Shown: positions 50,172 through 59,948 of the stretch, in pieces | Position numbering within the stretch: position 1 is the stretch's first letter | How the letters are laid out: each line of letters begins with the position of its first letter | NCBI GenBank assembly: GCA_918797485.1 | Contig: CAKKNE010000005.1 | Span: forward strand, 2,294,001-2,358,000 | Direction of reading: 5' to 3' | Source: Pelagomonas calceolata | Taxonomy: Eukaryota > Sar > Pelagophyceae > Pelagomonadales > Pelagomonadaceae | DNA: 64,000 nt | Position numbers and translations under genes: made by a program | Notes under the pieces: generated by a model | What the model saw: only the letters and a program-made list of their open reading frames with translations | Databases searched by the model: none | Told to the model about the DNA's origin: nothing

Positions 50172-53100
50172 TCAGGACACCGCCGGGTCCGGCGGAGGCG
50201 CGCCGAACGGGTCGGCGGCGAAGGGGTCGGCCGCGGGCGCGTCGGCGGCGCCGGCCGTCGCCGTGGGCTCCGGCGGCGCGCCAAACGGGTCCGCGCCGAA
50301 CGCGTCAGCGGCGAAGTCCGCGGCGGGCGACGTGGCGCCGTCGTCGGCGACGGCGGGCGCCGCGGGGGCAGCGAAGGGGTTCGCCGGCGCGCCGAAGGGG
50401 TCCGATGACGATGCCATGGCCGCGATCTCGGCCGCGTCGTCGGCGTCCAAGGGCGGCGCAACAGAGGACGCCGACGACGACGGCGGCGGCGGCGCCTCGG
50501 CGCCGTCCGACGAGTCGGAATCATTTCCTGGAGAGTCCGGTCCCAAAAAAGCATCAACATCACCAGCAGACATCTTCTCCTTGGGCCACTGGGCTTTCCC
50601 CTCGTCCTCGGGCCATTGATCATCATCACCTCCCAGGAAGCGGTCGATGTCGCCGGGCGACATGGGCGCCTCCTCGTCTGGAGGGGGAGGAGGAAAAGGA
50701 GCGTTCGGCGCGCCATCGTCGTACAGAGGCTTCGTTGCGCTATCTTCGATGTGTACTTTGTCCTCCTTCGAGGCGATCTTCGCCCAGTCGGCCTCGCCGA
50801 AGTCCTCGGCGGCGTCGCCCTCCTCCGCATCATAACGCGTCGCGTACTGGTTGCTCTCGGAGTTGATGGCGTCGAACCTTGCTTTTCTAGCCTTCTCCTT
50901 GGCGCCTTCTCTGCTGCGTGTCAGGAAGACGCCGGCGGCGCCCACCACCACAATGCCCCCAATACAGGTGAGGGCGATCATCGTTGGTGAACCTGCAGAT
51001 TGGACCTCGTCCTCAAAACCGTTCTGGCCTCCATTATTATTCGAGGAGGCCTGGGCTAACAGGGGATCTAAGGAGCCCTTGACCGTGGGTGCTTGTGTGA
51101 CCGGGATCGTGGGCGCCGGGACTGGCGAGGCGGTCGACGGCTGCGGTGTCGGTGCCGGCGTCGCCAATGCTTCGACGCACGTCTGCGTAGGACAAGTTTC
51201 ACCCAACTCCGCGAGCTGGGCCTCGTAGTGGCACTCGATCGCAGAATAATAGTCGCTCTGGCAGGCATCCGACGCGTCACTTCCGGCACAGTCGCCGTAG
51301 AGCGCGTGTTCGTAGTAGTCGCAGAGCGTGCACTCTTGAGGTAGAGTCATGTCGGCGCGCGTGATCACAACAGGACTCACATCAAAGTCCATGCACGGGC
51401 ACGAGTCCTGGCACCAGCAGCTGCCGTCGGCGTACCAGTCGATGGCCACCAATCGATCACCATGTGAACTCTCGCACGCCGCCCAGCATTCGGCGGGCGA
51501 CGCCGTGCAGCCCACCTTCTCGTCGAGCGTCGACATGCACCAGCCCACTCCAGAACCGTGGTTCGTCGTGCCGGCGATGTCTGAACTTAAATCGGAGCCC
51601 CCGTTGTCGCAGTACTCGTCCGGGTCGTCGTCTTCATCATCCCCGGTGCACGCCGCGAGCGTGGCGTCGCACGAGCACGCCGGTTCCAAACATTGCTCGT
51701 ACGCGTCGAGCGTCGGTTTTAGGGTCCAGGTGGGCTTCGCCGACGGCGCCGGCGTAGGAGCAATCACTGGCGCCGCGCTCGGCGCGCCCTCGGCGATCGT
51801 GACGGCCTGCAGCGCCTCGAGCGAGTTCGCCTCGCCCGAGCACGCGGGCCCGTCGTCGTAGCCCGCGTCCGTGGCCGCGGTCGCCAGGGACGTCGTCAAG
51901 GAGCCGTCCGCGGCGGCCGTCGCGAGCTCTGACGCGGCGGTGTCCCCGGACTGGCCAACCCCCCAGAGGCGCACGGTGAAGGACACCGTCTTCGGCTGGG
52001 AGACCTCGGTCTGGAGGCCGCGGCGGCCCTTGTGTCGATGGCGCAGCGACGCGAAGGGCGCGCGCTTGGTCTTCGAGGGGGACACGTCGAGCCGCCGTTT
52101 CGTTGTCGGCGACGGCCTCGCGAGCACGTCCAGCGCCGCGTCTTGCGCGCGGCGCCGTATGGCAGCGGGCGAGGTCGTTGCCGGACGCGTCGTCGACGGC
52201 GAGAAGAGGCGCCGCGCCCAGTCGAGCACGCCCAGCTTCCGTCGGAACTCCCGCGTCAGGGCGCAGTCGAGGTCGCACTCTAAACCCATGGCAGTCGTCC
52301 ACGAATTGAAGATGCACTCCGCCTGGGCGTCGAATTTGTCGCCGCAGGCCTCTTGCACAATCTTCGGCTGCGCATCACAAGCCTCGGCGAAGCCCGCGTC
52401 CGCCTGGACGTCGATGCACGACGTCACGTCATCCGACAGGCTCACATCATCATCAGTCCCGGACGCGTTCCAGCGGTCGTCGTCGCCCATGAGCGTCGGG
52501 TCCTGGAGCGCCTCCAGCATCGCGGCGTCGTCGTCGGGGTACAGGTCCAGGTAACATGAGAACGCGGTCAGCGTCTCGTTGAAGCACTCGAGGCCCGCCA
52601 GGTCCGGCGACGCGTACGAGTACGAGTAAGGGACATTGTACGTGAACGAGAACGAGTAGGCGTCGCTCGCGGCCGTGACAACCTCACTCGTGAGGCTCGC
52701 CGTCGTGCACGCCGCGAAAGTCGACGAGGCGCCGGCCGCGGCCGCGGCCTCCGCGATCGCGGTATCCACCAACGTCGGGTCGGCGGCCGCGTCGGCGAGG
52801 GCCATGGCGACGTCCTGCGCCGTCTCCAGCGAAACGTAGATCTCGTAGTCCACAGTAACACCGGCGCCGTCGTCGAGCCGGCGCCGGCGCGCCGCCGATA
52901 TGCTCGTGACACTGCAAGCGTCCGCGTCGACGCCGGCGACGCGCGCGAGGCCGTCCTCGATCACGGCCTTGTTCGCCTCCGCGTCGGGTTGCGAAAGGCC
53001 CGCGAACGCGACGCTGCCGGAGATGACCGAAGCCTGTTCGGCCGCCTCGACGGCCATGGCGGTCGGCGCGGCCGTCGTCGTCACCGTCGTTGTGGCGGTG

Positions 53101-56100
53101 ACGTCGCAGGCTAAGACGTCGTCCGCCTCGCGGACGCCACTCAACGTGTCCACGAGCGCCGCACTCACAATATCTGTCAAAGCGTCGTCGTCCATGTCGC
53201 TCGGGACATCATCAATAACTAATTGCGACGACACCAAGATGGAGGGCGTCGCCGTCGGTGCCGGAACCGCAACAGTCGGCGCCGGCACGGGTGCGGGCGT
53301 CGCGGGCGTCGCGACGGGTGCCGGCGTCGCCGGCGTCGCAACGGGCGCCGGCGTCGGGTCCTTCGGGGCAATAACAGGCGATGGCGTCGGGTCCTTGTTG
53401 ACGGCGAAGGGGCAGTTCATGCCGTCATTTGATTTTACGTCGTCGCCGGGGCCCTTGTACTTTGTGACGAGTGGTACCGATGTCGCTGCATCACAGAACG
53501 TGTGAGTAGAGGTGTCGAGGCCCTCGTTCCAGCATGCTGACGGCACCGTGATCGGTAACGTAGTCGTGAAGACGCCCTTGTCTTCATTGGAGGAGAACAG
53601 TAATTCCGCATTGTAGGCACCGCTCGACTCGACCGTCAAATAGGTCCACGCTGCCCCAATTTCTTGGGAGGACGGGTTCGCGTCGCCGTCGAGTGTTGAT
53701 GGTAATACAGCGTATTTGGACGGGTAGCCCTCACTATCGATATATACCACAAGTACCTCCAAGTGTTCTCCCAATCCTATGAGATAGTCTCCAGTAACAC
53801 CGTCATCGATGAAGTTCGAGGTCACCGTCAGACCCGTCCTTCCGACGCCACTGTCGTCGAGCTCTTCGCGTAGAGGAGCAAAGTCCAAGACACCGTCTTC
53901 GTACAGGTCCGTCTTGATGACGAACTTGACGTCATTGTGAAATTCCGGAGACGTAGAGTCAACATGATCGACCCAGTAGATGCCCTTCTCGTCCTTGTTC
54001 CCGGGGTCCTTGGCGTAGTAGTATCTATCTACTAAAACAGCGCCGGCGTTCGGCTTCGTGACCTCCAGTTCGCCGTAACACTCGATCCTTTCCACATTGC
54101 CCCCGAATCTACATAGCTGCGAAACGCCATCTTCGGTGATGCCCGCCACGTTATAATAGGCATTCTTGGTCGAATCGTAGACCATACCGACAGCGTTGAT
54201 GTGCCCGTCGAACCAGTCCAACGAATAAAGTACTTCGTACTTACCTGTGGCATAATCGAGCATCCTCACGGAGTACTCGTCGTCGTCGTCGTACTTCATA
54301 ACTTGTAAAGGATTTCCTGCTGCCGCGCAATCTACCGAACCAACCGGCTCTATGGATGGCGGTTGTGTCGGAGAGTACAAGTCCGGCGTCGGTTGGGCCG
54401 AGGTCGGTTGCAAGGTAGGAGGGAACAATTGCAGCGAGTCGGGGCAGTTTAAACCATCATTGGAAGAAGCATCAGCGGTGTTCAGCAACCACTGGACATT
54501 CACGGTATTGCTGCAGGCGACATGAGAAGATGTATCAGTACCAGTATTCCAGCACTCGTCCGGAATAGTCATGGGGAAGCCCACCTCGAACAGGCCGTGG
54601 CCTTTATTGTCCGAGAATAATACATGGATGCCCTTCTCACTCATAAACGTGTAGGCGGCGCCGAAGCTACCTTCGTCCTGCACCTCCCCAAAACTCCAAT
54701 CTATGACAGACGGTAGGACGGCGTAGGCCGACGGGTAGCCCGTCTCGTCGCACCGCACCACCAGCACTTCAAATCCTTCAGCCATGCCGACTAGGTACCT
54801 GCCATTCGTCACGCCGTCATCAATCAACTCTTCGCCGACGAAGAACTCGTCCACAGTAGCCACATCCAGCACCGTGCCCTCGTAGACACTCGCGGAAATC
54901 TTGAACAAAACGTCATCGTGGAAGATCGGCGTGCCCGTCACGTTCTGGACCCAGTGGAAGCCTCGCTCCGTCCCGCCTCCCGGGTCTTTTGAGTAATAAT
55001 AATCCGTATGCACCAGAGTACCAGCGTTCGGCTTCGGTTCTGCCAAAGGCGTGTCCAGGCAACACTTCTTGTGAGCGTCGAAGGCGCACAGATAGCCCCC
55101 AAATGATGCATAAGCGTATCTAGAACCATCCACACCCACGAACATACCAGCGGCATTAATATGGCCGTCGAACCAGTCGATGTCATACAACACGTCATAT
55201 TCTCCGGTAACGGTGTTGAGCTCACACACGGAATACATGTCTTCATCTTTGTCCCTTTGGAGGATCTGGATGGGTTCGGAGTACGCGGCGCAGTCGAAGG
55301 GCTCACATGTTAACATAGTGGGCTTTGCTGATGGCCCGTAGTTCGGCGCCGGCGACGGCATGTACAGAGTCGGTTGGGGCGACGGTTCCGGCGACGTGGG
55401 CATGACTTGCGGGGCGTACGTCGGTACTGAAGTCGGCGCCGGCTGCTCCGGCGTCGGCTTGGGGGTGGGGAAGGGTACAGGACTATAGGAAGGCGTGGCC
55501 GTCGTCGGTACCGCGGTCGTGGGCTCCTTCGTCGAAGGGCCGGTCGGCGCCTTTGTCGGCTTGTAGGACGGCGTCACCGACGGCGCCACGGTCTCGAAGA
55601 TGTCGCCCTTGGGGCAGTTCAGCCCATCATTACTGTCGGCCTCGTCCGAGGCGGAAATCCACGTCAGCTGCGCCGACGCGTCGCATTCAGTATGTTCAGA
55701 CGCATCCAAACCACTATTCCAGCAGTCGTCGTCGATGGTAAGCGGCAGTTCTAGTTGTAAAAGGCCCGTGCCCTCGTTCGACGCGAAATAAACCTTCGTC
55801 ATGCTCCCGTCGCTCGGCTCGTAGGCGAAGGCCGCGCCGTAGGTGCCCGGGTCGTCGGGCGCGTCCTGGAGCCGGCGCTCGTCCGTCGGCGCGCCCGCGA
55901 GCCGCCGCTCCGGGTTTTCGGTAGGCTGGTACGTCGGCGCGTCGCCGGCGTCCTCCTCGGAGTCCTCTTCCTCCTCGCCCTCCTCGGAGTCCTCCTCTTC
56001 GCCTTCCTCAGAGTCCTCCTCTTCCCCTTCCTCGGAGTCTTCTTCTTCCTCCTCGGCCTCGTCAGACGCCTCGGCCTCGTCAGACTCCTCAGTCTCGTCA

Positions 56101-57917
56101 GACTCTTCCGCTTCGTCAGACTCTTCCTCTTCAGACGCCTCGTCCTCGTCCCCCGCCTGCAGCGCGGCCCAGCCCGACCAGTCGGCCGTGCCCGGGACGA
56201 CCGCATACGAGTCGGGGAGGCCGTCCTTGATCTTCGCAATAAACACTTTCAGATCCTTCGACAAACCAATGAGGTACAACCCCTTGTTCTCGTCGTCGTC
56301 GATACGCGTCGTCCCATCAGCTTCCGAGACGTAGGCGTAATCTAAAATCTCGTCGTCGAACAATGATGAGCTAACAGCAAATTTATTTGTATCCGAACCG
56401 TGGAACGTCGGCGTGTCACTGTTGATGCCCTCGACGACATGTATTCTGGTATCCTTTTGGCCCAGATTCGACGAGTAGTAGTAGTTCACCCCACCGACGG
56501 CGCCGGCATTGGCCTTCACTTCGAGTTCTGTGTCAAAACAAACCTTGGACTCGGAATCGAACCGACAGAGCCGCTTGTCGAACTTGCCGATCGCATAATA
56601 CGTCGTCGGATCATCAACAGGAGAACCTAGTAACCCGACGGCGTTCACATGTTGCGACTCGCCCTCGTCGTCGAGGGCAAACTCCAATTCAAACATTTCC
56701 TCGTACTCGCCAGTTTCTAAGTCAAGAGTCATGGCCTTGTAGGGGTCGTCGCCGTCCTTCATGACCTGCACCGGCGAGAAGAAGCCGGCGCAGTCCCACG
56801 CGGCTACGCTCATGTCGGTCCAGCAGACCTCGTCGTCCGGGCACGTGACGGGCTCGGGTGTCGGCGCGTACGTTTCTGATATAGTCCAGACCACGGGGCA
56901 GTTCATGCCGTCATTACTTTCAGCTTTCGCCGCGTCCGCGACGCGCGTGAGCGTGGCTGTCGAGGAATCGCATTTGGCGTGGTCGGTCGGGTCGTCGCCG
57001 CTGTTCCAGCAGTCCTCGTCGACGGTAATCGGCAAACCGATCTGGAACAACCCTTCGCCGTCATTGCCGGCGAAATAGAGCGTCGCGGATTCACCATCAG
57101 CCGTGTCGTAGGCGAAGGCCGCGCCGAACGCGATCCGGTCAGACTCGTCGGCTCCGTTCCAATTGACACTCGAGTCGACGACCGCGTACTTGTCGGGCGC
57201 GCCACTATCATCGAGGTGCACGATGAGCACCTCGAAGCCCTCGCCCAGGCCGATGAGGTAGGACTGCTCGTCCTCGCCGTCGTCGATCAACGTCGCGCGC
57301 TCCTTGACCGCGACGAGGTCCAGGACCTGCCCCTTCCACACGTCGGTGTCGTCGTCTCCCGTGCCCTGGAAGGCCAAGTTGTCTTCATCATAATGAAAGT
57401 CCGGCGTGTTGCCGTTGATGCCCGAGACGCGGTAGATGAACGTTCCGTCGTCGTTGTCGCCCAGATTACGAGAATAATAATACGTGTTGTCGAGGATGAC
57501 GCCCGCGTTCGGGTTGCTATTTCCCTGGAGCGGACTCTCAAAACACTCCTTGTGGTCGGCCTCGCCCGCGTCGATGCGACACAGGTGGGGAGCCTCGTCG
57601 TCGCCGTCCATTTGGACGGCCGCGAACGAGAAGAACTCGTCGTCGCCGTCTTCACTGGTATGGTGGTAGATCGCCGCGGCGTTGATCTTCTTCACGTCCT
57701 CCAGCTCGAGGCTGAAGATGTTCTCGTAGGTGCCCGTGGCCACGTCCAGCTTCTCAACGACGTAGATGTCGTCGTCATTCTTATAAACTTGGATGGGCGC
57801 CGGCTCCTCGTCGCAGTCCCACACACCAAACTTCTCGTCGTCCCAGCAGAGCTCGGTGACGGGGCAGTCCTCCGCTCTTACTGACACGGCGAGCGCCAGT
57901 ATTGATAGGAGCCTCAT
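50172..57917 (-). CDS. Giant single-pass surface protein with four large tandem repeats
   Basis: 2,581 residues, no intron in 7.7 kb. The start is ATG 57917 (MRLLSILALAVSVRA signal peptide). Four homologous domains of about 300 residues follow (roughly 13-340, 353-773, 870-1160, 1193-1506). Each has PIQV(M/Y)K, a TGxYE turn, INA(A/V), NAG...YYY, a FH(x)D, IDDG...YL(I/V)G(L/M), (F/L)EVL(V/I)V, KYAV, (S)FGAAF, ITV(D/P)..CWN and SNDG(M/L)NCP, and looks like a beta-propeller-type fold. Pro/Thr linkers separate them; repeat 2 carries a long SDEAEESD acidic insert. Then come a SEA-like stalk, a WSC-like module (about 2106-2192), a membrane helix (about 2310-2333) and an FGAP-rich cytosolic tail. 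Probably a cell-wall or adhesion protein; the repeat family is unknown to me. Confidence 0.85.
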   Translation of the reverse strand: MRLLSILALAVSVRAEDCPVTELCWDDEKFGVWDCDEEPAPIQVYKNDDDIYVVEKLDVATGTYENIFSLELEDVKKINAAAIYHHTSEDGDDEFFSFAAVQMDGDDEAPHLCRIDAGEADHKECFESPLQGNSNPNAGVILDNTYYYSRNLGDNDDGTFIYRVSGINGNTPDFHYDEDNLAFQGTGDDDTDVWKGQVLDLVAVKERATLIDDGEDEQSYLIGLGEGFEVLIVHLDDSGAPDKYAVVDSSVNWNGADESDRIAFGAAFAYDTADGESATLYFAGNDGEGLFQIGLPITVDEDCWNSGDDPTDHAKCDSSTATLTRVADAAKAESNDGMNCPVVWTISETYAPTPEPVTCPDDEVCWTDMSVAAWDCAGFFSPVQVMKDGDDPYKAMTLDLETGEYEEMFELEFALDDEGESQHVNAVGLLGSPVDDPTTYYAIGKFDKRLCRFDSESKVCFDTELEVKANAGAVGGVNYYYSSNLGQKDTRIHVVEGINSDTPTFHGSDTNKFAVSSSLFDDEILDYAYVSEADGTTRIDDDENKGLYLIGLSKDLKVFIAKIKDGLPDSYAVVPGTADWSGWAALQAGDEDEASEEEESDEAEESDETEESDEAEASDEAEEEEEDSEEGEEEDSEEGEEEDSEEGEEEEDSEEDAGDAPTYQPTENPERRLAGAPTDERRLQDAPDDPGTYGAAFAYEPSDGSMTKVYFASNEGTGLLQLELPLTIDDDCWNSGLDASEHTECDASAQLTWISASDEADSNDGLNCPKGDIFETVAPSVTPSYKPTKAPTGPSTKEPTTAVPTTATPSYSPVPFPTPKPTPEQPAPTSVPTYAPQVMPTSPEPSPQPTLYMPSPAPNYGPSAKPTMLTCEPFDCAAYSEPIQILQRDKDEDMYSVCELNTVTGEYDVLYDIDWFDGHINAAGMFVGVDGSRYAYASFGGYLCAFDAHKKCCLDTPLAEPKPNAGTLVHTDYYYSKDPGGGTERGFHWVQNVTGTPIFHDDVLFKISASVYEGTVLDVATVDEFFVGEELIDDGVTNGRYLVGMAEGFEVLVVRCDETGYPSAYAVLPSVIDWSFGEVQDEGSFGAAYTFMSEKGIHVLFSDNKGHGLFEVGFPMTIPDECWNTGTDTSSHVACSNTVNVQWLLNTADASSNDGLNCPDSLQLFPPTLQPTSAQPTPDLYSPTQPPSIEPVGSVDCAAAGNPLQVMKYDDDDEYSVRMLDYATGKYEVLYSLDWFDGHINAVGMVYDSTKNAYYNVAGITEDGVSQLCRFGGNVERIECYGELEVTKPNAGAVLVDRYYYAKDPGNKDEKGIYWVDHVDSTSPEFHNDVKFVIKTDLYEDGVLDFAPLREELDDSGVGRTGLTVTSNFIDDGVTGDYLIGLGEHLEVLVVYIDSEGYPSKYAVLPSTLDGDANPSSQEIGAAWTYLTVESSGAYNAELLFSSNEDKGVFTTTLPITVPSACWNEGLDTSTHTFCDAATSVPLVTKYKGPGDDVKSNDGMNCPFAVNKDPTPSPVIAPKDPTPAPVATPATPAPVATPATPAPVPAPTVAVPAPTATPSILVSSQLVIDDVPSDMDDDALTDIVSAALVDTLSGVREADDVLACDVTATTTVTTTAAPTAMAVEAAEQASVISGSVAFAGLSQPDAEANKAVIEDGLARVAGVDADACSVTSISAARRRRLDDGAGVTVDYEIYVSLETAQDVAMALADAAADPTLVDTAIAEAAAAAGASSTFAACTTASLTSEVVTAASDAYSFSFTYNVPYSYSYASPDLAGLECFNETLTAFSCYLDLYPDDDAAMLEALQDPTLMGDDDRWNASGTDDDVSLSDDVTSCIDVQADAGFAEACDAQPKIVQEACGDKFDAQAECIFNSWTTAMGLECDLDCALTREFRRKLGVLDWARRLFSPSTTRPATTSPAAIRRRAQDAALDVLARPSPTTKRRLDVSPSKTKRAPFASLRHRHKGRRGLQTEVSQPKTVSFTVRLWGVGQSGDTAASELATAAADGSLTTSLATAATDAGYDDGPACSGEANSLEALQAVTIAEGAPSAAPVIAPTPAPSAKPTWTLKPTLDAYEQCLEPACSCDATLAACTGDDEDDDPDEYCDNGGSDLSSDIAGTTNHGSGVGWCMSTLDEKVGCTASPAECWAACESSHGDRLVAIDWYADGSCWCQDSCPCMDFDVSPVVITRADMTLPQECTLCDYYEHALYGDCAGSDASDACQSDYYSAIECHYEAQLAELGETCPTQTCVEALATPAPTPQPSTASPVPAPTIPVTQAPTVKGSLDPLLAQASSNNNGGQNGFEDEVQSAGSPTMIALTCIGGIVVVGAAGVFLTRSREGAKEKARKARFDAINSESNQYATRYDAEEGDAAEDFGEADWAKIASKEDKVHIEDSATKPLYDDGAPNAPFPPPPPDEEAPMSPGDIDRFLGGDDDQWPEDEGKAQWPKEKMSAGDVDAFLGPDSPGNDSDSSDGAEAPPPPSSSASSVAPPLDADDAAEIAAMASSSDPFGAPANPFAAPAAPAVADDGATSPAADFAADAFGADPFGAPPEPTATAGAADAPAADPFAADPFGAPPPDPAVS
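55940..56160. repeat. Minisatellite encoding the acidic insert of repeat 2
   Basis: Imperfect 24-30-nt units of TCCTC/GAGTC and CGTCAGACTC encode (E)EDSEEGEE and SDEAEESDE runs within the second domain of the giant surface protein. The other three domains lack it. Confidence 0.85.
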
Positions 57918-58622
57918 GACCGAGAAATTTGGTTGTCTGGCTGCCCGGCTCGGCACGTCACCAGCGCTGCGCGTGCCGCGTCGCGTCGAAACGGCGAATC
58001 ACACCAGGGCTGCCCGTGCATGCGCCGCCACGCGCAATGCCAGCACCGTCGCGGCCGTTTTGCGCTGGTTTGCCAAGCCTAAAAAAGTGAGCGCCGGCTA
58101 GTGTGCAAAAATTGGCCGACGGGGTCCTGGACCGGCCCGGAGGGAGTCGTGGGGTTGTCCTGTGTGGTTTTTTTTTAGACCTCCCTCCGGCACCCAATTA
58201 CTAGTAGGGAGCGACCTCGCCAGGCTGGAGACAAAGCGGACTGCAAAAGCGTGCCAGTCTGCGTCCGAGATCGAAATACGAGCTGCCTACGACGTAGTTT
58301 GAGCTTCGAATGAATCGCTGTCGAAGCCGCTGCGCGAAACGATGACGCCTCGCCGAGTATGGCCCAATGCCCGCTGCACTGCACGTCTCGGCCGCTCAAG
58401 CGCTCCCGGCGCGATCACTGGTCGTGCCGAGAGCTGTAATGAGCAGCGGTGGCGTCTGCGCAGCGGTGTGGCGTTCGCTGGGCCGTGCGGCGGCAAGCGC
58501 GGCACCACCTCGACGTTCAAAACGTCTGAATAGCACGCCGCCGCCGCGCGCACGCCGCCGACGCGCCACGCCTTGACTCACCGCTCGATCCAACACAGGC
58601 CGCCCAGAGGGAGACCACAAAG
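57918..58622. other. Divergent spacer giant surface gene / eL40
   Basis: 705 nt. It holds a poly-T run (58167-58176) and the CCAAT-type motif at 58194-58206. It has only a partial hint of the main palindrome (GGCTAGTGTGCAAAA near 58095). No coding sequence. Confidence 0.5.
58194..58206. promoter_or_regulatory. CCAAT-type motif shared with 44017
   Basis: CCAATTACTAGTA, preceded by CCTCCGG-cac. It is the same core as at 44017-44033, and likewise 240-280 nt upstream of a minus-strand surface-protein gene that carries a WSC-like module. Confidence 0.45.
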
Positions 58623-58784
58623 ATGGTCTACGACCCGTCGCTGGCCGCGCTGGCCAAGACGTACAACTGCGACAAGATGATCTGCCGCAAGTGCTACGCG
58701 CGCCTGCCGCCGCGCGCCAAAAACTGCCGGAAGAAGAAGTGCGGGCACACGAACCAGCTGCGACCGAAGAAGAAGCTCAAGTAA
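58623..58784 (+). CDS. RPL40: Ribosomal protein eL40, not fused to ubiquitin
   Basis: 53 residues, too short for most gene finders. The sequence contains [31 protein letters not shown] and [16 protein letters not shown], a near-perfect match to eL40 including the zinc C-x2-C and C-x4-C pairs (C21, C24, C35, C40). In most eukaryotes eL40 is made as a ubiquitin fusion cleaved after Gly-Gly. Here an ATG (AAAGATGG context) stands at the junction, giving MVYDPSL, and no ubiquitin coding sequence precedes it in any frame of the 700-nt spacer. The stop is TAA 58782-58784. Confidence 0.92.
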   Translation: MVYDPSLAALAKTYNCDKMICRKCYARLPPRAKNCRKKKCGHTNQLRPKKKLK

Positions 58785-58847
58785 ATGAGCAAAGGGGTTC
58801 TTTCGTCTAAACTTGTTCGCTCTATATATTTCTACAAATCACATCCT

Positions 58848-59948
58848 TTAATACTCGCGCGGCAGCAGCTCCTGCGACCGCCGCAGCGATCCCGTCCGGC
58901 CGTGCGAGTCGACGGGCGCCGACGTCCCGGGACCGATCGCCGCCGGCGGCTCAACGACCCAGTCGACGACTTGCGTCGCGGAGCTCTCCCAGGAGTCGTC
59001 GTGCGTCTCGTACTCGCCCCGCAGGAAGCGCGTGCCGTCCGACGCGCACGTCTGCGCGAGGAACGACCCGCTCGCGTGCGCGCCGTACAACGCGTCCACC
59101 ACGACGCGCGCGCCGAGCCGCGGCGGCCGCGGCCGCAGGCCGCCTTCCCAGACCACGGGGTTGTGCCGCGTCCGGAGCTGCCCCGGCGCCACCGCAAGAA
59201 AACGCATCTCGGGCCGCTGCTGCGCCATGATGCGCGTCCACGCGTTCAGCGCGCACTTCGAGAGGCCGTGGGCCGGCGTCGCCAAGGTCGTGTAGGGGCC
59301 GTAGTCGTCGTCTAGCAGGTCCGCGACCTCGTAGGCCGCGCGCCGAACGGCCTCTATATCATTGGCTTCGAAGGCGTCCCTATGTCTCGGCTCCAAGAAC
59401 CCCAGCGTCCGCGCGGCCTGGCGCGACGACACGTTGACGACCGTCGCGTCGTCGGCGAGGAGCGGCAGGAACGCTGTTGTCACATTCATAGCCCCTTCAA
59501 AATTCACCGCGAGGGACGCCCGTGCCGCCGCGGACTTGCGGTAGATGTCGGCCTCGGCGTCCAGGAAGATGCCCGCGTTGTTGACTATAGCATCGAGGTA
59601 CTCTCGCGACTTCTGCACGTGGCCGTCGTCGCGCGCGGCGAGCGTCTTGCTGACGTAGTCGACGGCTCGCTTGATCGACTCGCCGTCGCTCACATCTAAC
59701 TCGACGGCCTCGCTCCGGTCGCCGCCAAGGTCCCACAATTCCCCGCAGCACAACGCCGTGCCCGCTTCGAAGTCGCGGCAGCCGAGGTAGACCTTGTCGA
59801 CGTCGTCGCGTTCCAGTAATGCTTTCACTATTTCCAAGCCCAGGCCCCGGTTGGCGCCGGTGACGAGGACGCGTCGCGGTGTCCGCACGCCTTCGAGGTC
59901 CTCTGTTGTCAGAGTCGTGCCCTTGCGCAGCACTTGCGGGGAGTCCAT
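58848..59948 (-). CDS. Short-chain dehydrogenase/reductase, catalytic Tyr replaced
   Basis: 366 residues, carbonyl-reductase-like SDR. TGANRGLGLEIVKAL (about 30-44) is the dinucleotide-binding loop. LDVSDGESI, DAIVNNAGIF (about 120-128) and VVNVSSRQA (Ser about 174) are in place. The active-site YxxxK reads H227-GLSK231: His stands where Tyr is expected, within TPAHGLSKCALNAWTRI. The rest of the helix and APGQLRTR (PG motif) are conserved. Activity may be lost or changed. The C-terminus extends about 60 residues beyond a typical SDR. No presequence. It is tail-to-tail with eL40 and head-to-head with the F-box/kelch gene. Confidence 0.85.
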   Translation of the reverse strand: MDSPQVLRKGTTLTTEDLEGVRTPRRVLVTGANRGLGLEIVKALLERDDVDKVYLGCRDFEAGTALCCGELWDLGGDRSEAVELDVSDGESIKRAVDYVSKTLAARDDGHVQKSREYLDAIVNNAGIFLDAEADIYRKSAAARASLAVNFEGAMNVTTAFLPLLADDATVVNVSSRQAARTLGFLEPRHRDAFEANDIEAVRRAAYEVADLLDDDYGPYTTLATPAHGLSKCALNAWTRIMAQQRPEMRFLAVAPGQLRTRHNPVVWEGGLRPRPPRLGARVVVDALYGAHASGSFLAQTCASDGTRFLRGEYETHDDSWESSATQVVDWVVEPPAAIGPGTSAPVDSHGRTGSLRRSQELLPREY

